Below, piece after piece: positions 59,780-64,000 of a stretch of DNA of 64,000 bases. The stretch comes from an uncultured Acetatifactor sp. (GTDB taxonomy: Bacteria > Bacillota > Clostridia > Lachnospirales > Lachnospiraceae), in the NCBI GenBank assembly GCA_910580225.1, contig CAJTXE010000014.1, positions 1-64,000 of the forward strand, given 5' to 3'. A program made the position numbers and the translations under genes. The first letter of the stretch is position 1, and each line of letters starts with the position of its first letter. A model generated the notes under the pieces. It saw nothing but the letters and a program-made list of their open reading frames with translations. It ran no database searches and was not told the origin of the DNA.

Positions 59780-60562
59780 ATGGTTCGTTATGGATTTTCT
59801 GCTTATGATTTGGAATATTTTCTGCTGATTCTGGTGCGTGTGAGCTGTTTTGTCTTTGTCGCCCCATTTTTCAGTATGAAAAACACACCGGCAAATGTGA
59901 GAGTGGGGATCAGCTTTTTTACATCTCTGCTTCTCTATCAGGCTTTGACTCCTGCCAGGGCAGTGGCATATTCCACAGTGACGGAATATGCTGTAATTGT
60001 AATGAAAGAAGCAGTTGTGGGTCTGCTGATCGGCTTTGCAGCCAGTATATGTACTACAATTGTGAACTTTGCGGGTTCGATTGCAGATATGGAGACGGGG
60101 TTATCTATGGTGACGCTGATGGATCCCACTACGAGGGAGAGTACCAGCATTACAGGTGCCTTATATCAGTATATTTTAATGTTGTTGATGATTGCTACGG
60201 GAATGTACCGTTATCTCTTCGGTGCATTGGCAGATACATTTGAATTGATCCCCATAAACGGCGCGGTTTTTCACAGTGATTTGCTGATGACATCCATGAT
60301 TACCTTTTTGGGTGACTATGTCATCATTGGTTTTCGGATTGTTCTTCCTATTTTCTGTTCAATTCTGCTGCTGAATGCTGTGCTCGGAGTCCTGGCCAAG
60401 GTCTCACCGCAGATGAATATGTTTGCTGTGGGTATTCAGCTGAAGATTTTGGTGGGGTTGTCGGTATTGTTTTTTACGGCAGGTATTCTGCCGGGGATTG
60501 CTGACTTTATTTTTGAAGAGATGAAGAGAATGATTGTTTCCTTTATGGGAGGCATGACATGA
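59780..60562 (+). CDS. fliR: Flagellar type III export gate protein FliR
   Basis: 260 aa with about six to eight hydrophobic segments. Typical VRVSCFVFVAPFFSMKNTPA near the N-terminus and a MNMFAVGIQLKILVGL block near the C-terminus. The last base pairs overlap the flhB start (ATGA). Completes the export channel. Confidence 0.95.
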   Translation: MVRYGFSAYDLEYFLLILVRVSCFVFVAPFFSMKNTPANVRVGISFFTSLLLYQALTPARAVAYSTVTEYAVIVMKEAVVGLLIGFAASICTTIVNFAGSIADMETGLSMVTLMDPTTRESTSITGALYQYILMLLMIATGMYRYLFGALADTFELIPINGAVFHSDLLMTSMITFLGDYVIIGFRIVLPIFCSILLLNAVLGVLAKVSPQMNMFAVGIQLKILVGLSVLFFTAGILPGIADFIFEEMKRMIVSFMGGMT

Positions 60563-61668
60563 TTCGTTATAACCTGCAGTTTTTTGCAAAGGAAGGTATG
60601 GGCGGCGAGAAGACAGAACCCGCTACCCAGAAAAAGCTGGATGATGCCCGGAAGAAGGGGCAGGTGGCAAAGAGTCGCGAGATTACCAATGGTCTGGAAT
60701 TGCTTGCCCTGTTTCTGATATTGAAATTCTGGGTGGGGCATATGGGAATCCAGTTTCTGGATATCTTTAACAATGTGTACAACAAGATTCCCGAGCTTGT
60801 GATGTTTCGAGAGGGAATGATGCCGGAGCGGGATATTTCGATTATTTTTCGACATATGGCGCTGCAGGTGCTGCTCATTATTGCACCGATTCTGGTGGTT
60901 GCGTTTCTGATCGCATTTGTTACGGATGTGGCTCAGGTGAAGTGGAAACCTACACTGGAACCAATGAAACCTAAGTTCAGCAAACTGAATCCTTTAAAAG
61001 GGTTTAAAAAGTTTTTCTCACTGAATGCATTGGTAGAACTTGTCAAGTCCATTGCGAAGATTGGTCTGATATTATATATATGTTATTCTTATCTGAAGGA
61101 TAAATGGGCTATGCTGCTGAATCTGTATGATGTGACGCTGATGCAGGCGCTGCAGCTGGCTGCGGAAACTGTGACAGATTTGGGAATTCGAATCGCACTG
61201 CTTTACATGGTGATTGCATTTGCTGATTTTGCTTATCAGAAGATCAAGTTCAAAAATGATATGAAGATGACCAAGCAGGAGATTAAGGAAGAGTATAAGC
61301 AGCAGGAAGGGGATCCCCAGATAAAAGGTAAGATACGGCAGAAAATGAGGGAGAGTTCCATGCGGCGTATGATGCAGGATCTGCCGCAGGCGGATGTAGT
61401 CATTACCAACCCTACTCACTATGCCGTGGCAATTAAATATGACCCAAAAGTGGCGGATGCGCCGCTGGTCATAGCGAAAGGTGAAGATTATCTGGCGGCC
61501 CGGATTAAGGAGGCTGCCAGAGAACATCATATTGAGATTGTAGAAAACAAACCCCTGGCCAGAATGCTGTATGCCAATGTAGATATCGGCCAGGCGGTTC
61601 CACCGGAACTGTACCAGGCAGTTGCAGAGGTACTGGCTTTTGTGTACCAGCTTCAAGGTAAAATCTAA
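60559..61668 (+). CDS. flhB: Flagellar export specificity switch FlhB
   Basis: 369 aa. N-terminal basic tail (KTEPATQKKLDDARKKGQVA), four membrane segments, then the cytoplasmic domain with the self-cleaving NPTH (in VITNPTHYAVAIKYDP). It changes export from rod/hook to filament proteins together with FliK. Overlaps fliR by 4 bp. Confidence 0.97.
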   Translation: MIRYNLQFFAKEGMGGEKTEPATQKKLDDARKKGQVAKSREITNGLELLALFLILKFWVGHMGIQFLDIFNNVYNKIPELVMFREGMMPERDISIIFRHMALQVLLIIAPILVVAFLIAFVTDVAQVKWKPTLEPMKPKFSKLNPLKGFKKFFSLNALVELVKSIAKIGLILYICYSYLKDKWAMLLNLYDVTLMQALQLAAETVTDLGIRIALLYMVIAFADFAYQKIKFKNDMKMTKQEIKEEYKQQEGDPQIKGKIRQKMRESSMRRMMQDLPQADVVITNPTHYAVAIKYDPKVADAPLVIAKGEDYLAARIKEAAREHHIEIVENKPLARMLYANVDIGQAVPPELYQAVAEVLAFVYQLQGKI

Positions 61669-61685
61669 GGAAGGAGGAACAGATC

Positions 61686-63731
61686 ATGAATGAAAGATTG
61701 GCCAAAACAGATGCGATTATAGCGATATATGTACTGGTAGCATTTATTATGTTGATCGTGCCCCTTCCGGCAGGGATTCTGGATGTGTTTATGGCATTTA
61801 ATATTGCCATAGCTTTTACCATCCTGTTTGCCAGTATGTTTGTCAAGGAAGTTCTGGATATGTCCTACTTCCCGACGATTCTTCTGTTTACTACCATTTT
61901 CCGGATTGCCATGAATGTGTCTTCTACGAGACTGATTCTTACAACGGGTACTTCCGGTAATGTGGTGAAGACATTTGGACAGTTTGTAGGAGGCGGTGAC
62001 CTGATTGTAGGTGCCATAGTCTTCATTATTTTGATTATGATTCAGTTTTTGGTCATAAACAAAGGTTCCGAGCGTGTGGCCGAGGTAACGGCAAGATTTA
62101 CGTTGGATGCCATGCCGGGTAAACAGATGGCCATTGACGCAGATTTGAATACAGGAGCCATTGATGACAAGGAAGCAAAGGAGCGCCGTGACAAAATTCA
62201 GCAGGAATCCAGCTTTTTCGGTTCTATGGATGGTGCTGTCAAGTATGTAAAAGGAGATGCCATTGCAGGTCTTTTGCTTACAGTGATCAATGTGGTGGGC
62301 GGTATTGCCATGGGTATGCTGCGCAATAATATGGATGTAACAGCAGCATTGAACAATTATGGAATTCTCACCATAGGTGATGGCCTGGTGAGCCAGATTC
62401 CATCACTGCTGATTTCCCTGTCAACCGGTGTTCTGGTGACTAAGGGGAGTAAAGAGTCAGATTTTGGTCCGGCTATTGTGCGGCAGCTGTTTGGTATCCC
62501 CAAAGTTATGTATATGGTGGGAGGGACGCTGGCGTTTTTCGGTGTGTTTACTGATCTGAATACCATTCTTTTCATGGGGATGGGATTGCTGTTTATTGTC
62601 GGTGGCAGAATGATTGCTAGCAGTCTGGAGACTGCCGCCATTGAGAGTGAAGTGGATGGAGACGAAGCGGCGGCAGACGAGATCAGACAGCCTGAAAATG
62701 TGGCAAGTCTTCTGCAGGTGGATCCTATTGAGCTGGAATTCGGCTACGGAATCATTCCGCTGGCGGATGTAAATCAGGGCGGAGACCTTCTGGACCGTGT
62801 GGTTATGATCAGACGGCAGATTGCTTTGGAGCTTGGCACAGTGGTGCCGATTATCCGTCTGCGAGATAATATCCAGCTGAATCCCAATCAGTATATTATC
62901 AAGATCAAGGGAATACAAGTGAGCGAAGGGGAGATTCTCTTTGATCACTATATGGCAATGAATCCCGGTTATGTGGAGGAGGAGATCACGGGTATTCCTA
63001 CATTTGAACCATCCTTCCATCTGCCGGCTATCTGGATTACAGAGGGGCAGAGAGAACGGGCAGAGAGCCTGGGATATACGGTAGTGGATCCCCCGTCCAT
63101 TATTGCTACGCATCTGACAGAGATTATCCGGCAGCATATTTCGGATCTGTTGAGCAGACAGGATGTACAGAACCTGATCAACAATCTCAAGGAGAATAAT
63201 CCGTCTCTGGTGGAGGAACTGGTACCGAAGCTGCTGGGGTTGGGAGAGATTCAGAAAGTACTGCAGAATTTGCTGCAGGAGGGAATTTCTATTCGGGATC
63301 TTCTGACAATTATGGAGACCCTGGCAGACTATGCACCGGCGACCAGAGATACCGATATTTTGACAGAATATGTACGGCAGAGCCTGAAGAGAGCTATTTC
63401 CACGAAATATTTTCCCAATCATGAGACTACGAATGTGGTTACCCTGGATCCGAAAGTGGAGCAGGAGATTATGGGCAGCGTAAAGCAGACGGAAAACGGT
63501 GCTTTTCTGAATCTGGATCCGAACAGATCCAGAGCAATTATTGATTCCGTGGGGAAGGAAGTACAGAAACTGGAGAGTTTGGGAAAGAATCCCATTATCA
63601 TAACATCCCCAATTGTGCGGATGTATTTCAAGCGTCTCACAGAAGATTATTACAAGGAGCTTGTGGTAGTCTCTTACAATGAAGTGGAGTCCAATGTGGA
63701 ATTACAGTCGGTTGGGATGGTGACAGCATAA
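61686..63731 (+). CDS. flhA: Flagellar export platform protein FlhA
   Basis: 681 aa. Eight membrane segments in the first about 310 residues, with the conserved FHIPEP-type loop region (VAEVTARFTLDAMPGKQMAI, then DADLNTG). A long cytoplasmic docking domain follows (about 330-680). ATG after GGAAGGAGGAAC, 17 bp after flhB. Forms the nonameric ring that receives substrates and uses the proton motive force. Confidence 0.97.
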   Translation: MNERLAKTDAIIAIYVLVAFIMLIVPLPAGILDVFMAFNIAIAFTILFASMFVKEVLDMSYFPTILLFTTIFRIAMNVSSTRLILTTGTSGNVVKTFGQFVGGGDLIVGAIVFIILIMIQFLVINKGSERVAEVTARFTLDAMPGKQMAIDADLNTGAIDDKEAKERRDKIQQESSFFGSMDGAVKYVKGDAIAGLLLTVINVVGGIAMGMLRNNMDVTAALNNYGILTIGDGLVSQIPSLLISLSTGVLVTKGSKESDFGPAIVRQLFGIPKVMYMVGGTLAFFGVFTDLNTILFMGMGLLFIVGGRMIASSLETAAIESEVDGDEAAADEIRQPENVASLLQVDPIELEFGYGIIPLADVNQGGDLLDRVVMIRRQIALELGTVVPIIRLRDNIQLNPNQYIIKIKGIQVSEGEILFDHYMAMNPGYVEEEITGIPTFEPSFHLPAIWITEGQRERAESLGYTVVDPPSIIATHLTEIIRQHISDLLSRQDVQNLINNLKENNPSLVEELVPKLLGLGEIQKVLQNLLQEGISIRDLLTIMETLADYAPATRDTDILTEYVRQSLKRAISTKYFPNHETTNVVTLDPKVEQEIMGSVKQTENGAFLNLDPNRSRAIIDSVGKEVQKLESLGKNPIIITSPIVRMYFKRLTEDYYKELVVVSYNEVESNVELQSVGMVTA

Positions 63732-63732
63732 A

Positions 63733-64000
63733 ATGATTATTAAGAAATTTGTTGGAAAAACAGAAGAGGAAGCAGTGGAAGCCGCCCAAAAGGAGCTGGG
63801 CAGCGGCGTTGTCATCATGAATGTAAAGACTGTGGAAAGGAAAGGTCTGAAAGCACTTTTTCGGTCCAAACAGATTGAGGTGACCGTGGCACTGGAAGAG
63901 GAAAACGATGCGCCGAGAGCTTTAAACAGAGAGGCAGTTTCTAAATCTGTCCGCAAAGAGGAGCTGCGTCCCGTCAAAAAGCTTTCTCAGGAACCAGTCC
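63733..64000 (+). CDS. flhF: Flagellar placement GTPase FlhF, N-terminal part (cut by window end)
   Basis: Only the first 89 codons are present. MIIKKFVGKTEEEAVEAAQK followed by LGSGVVIMNVKTVERKG and FRSKQIEVTVALEE is the FlhF N-domain; the SRP-type GTPase core lies beyond the window. ATG 63733 starts 2 bases after the flhA stop with GGGATGGTGA inside flhA as ribosome site. Expected role: site and number of flagella. Confidence 0.9.
   Translation, partial: MIIKKFVGKTEEEAVEAAQKELGSGVVIMNVKTVERKGLKALFRSKQIEVTVALEEENDAPRALNREAVSKSVRKEELRPVKKLSQEPV

Overview
The window looks like a chromosomal segment of a motile, spore-forming, anaerobic Firmicute, most likely a Lachnospiraceae-type Clostridia. 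This placement is inferred from gene content and order. The gene content is a PolC-type replicative polymerase, CodY, a sporulation sigma factor of the SigK type, BioW-based biotin synthesis, and one long fla operon in Bacillus/Clostridia order headed by topA-codY-flgB. Base composition is moderate. AT-rich islands coincide with a broken integrase (226-1425) and an orphan small gene (25595-25909).

Layout. 1-1640: a decayed tyrosine integrase lying against the 3' end of a tRNA-Leu(CAA) gene, and a minus-strand tRNA-Thr/tRNA-Leu unit with a consensus promoter. 1820-8413: a small unknown protein, a class A PBP, a YigZ/IMPACT protein, the Mg2+ channel MgtE, and a membrane regulator whose transmembrane half resembles the flagellar stator MotA and whose C-terminus is a LuxR-type HTH. 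8750-12466: a heterodimeric ABC exporter pair with one degenerate ATP site. 12927-17719: lepA, hemW, an XRE regulator/membrane protein pair with palindromic operators, and a SigK-type sigma factor without a pro-sequence. 17720-18180: structured intergenic DNA and a fragment of an AAA-ATPase-like gene. 18253-23789: a biotin operon (membrane protein, bioW, bioF, bioB, bioD, bioA) behind a BirA-like operator/promoter. 23979-25331: a hemerythrin-CheX-like-receiver fusion with a structured leader. 26123-30295: a solitary PilT-like ATPase with an altered Walker A, then comM and dprA. 30451-36461: ispG overlapping polC; PolC carries a long Gly/Ser-rich linker. Then tRNA-Glu(CTC), topA, codY.

40505-64000: the fla operon: flgB, flgC, fliE, fliF, fliG, fliH, fliI, fliJ, a MotE-like gene, fliK, flgD, a TIGR02530-like gene, flgE, flbD/swrD, motA, motB, fliL, fliM, fliY, a cheY-like receiver, fliO, fliP, fliQ, fliR, flhB, flhA, and the start of flhF, cut by the window edge. 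Genes are tightly packed or overlapping. This encodes the rod base, MS-ring, switch, export gate and ATPase, hook and stator of one flagellum, with CodY just upstream as a nutritional regulator.

The most unusual items are the MotA-like/HTH fusion (7658-8413), the hemerythrin-CheX-REC protein (23979-25331), the Lys-to-Arg Walker A of the PilT homologue, the disordered insertion in PolC, and several strong intergenic RNA/DNA hairpins without assigned function. All alignments and motif calls were made by eye; no database search was run.
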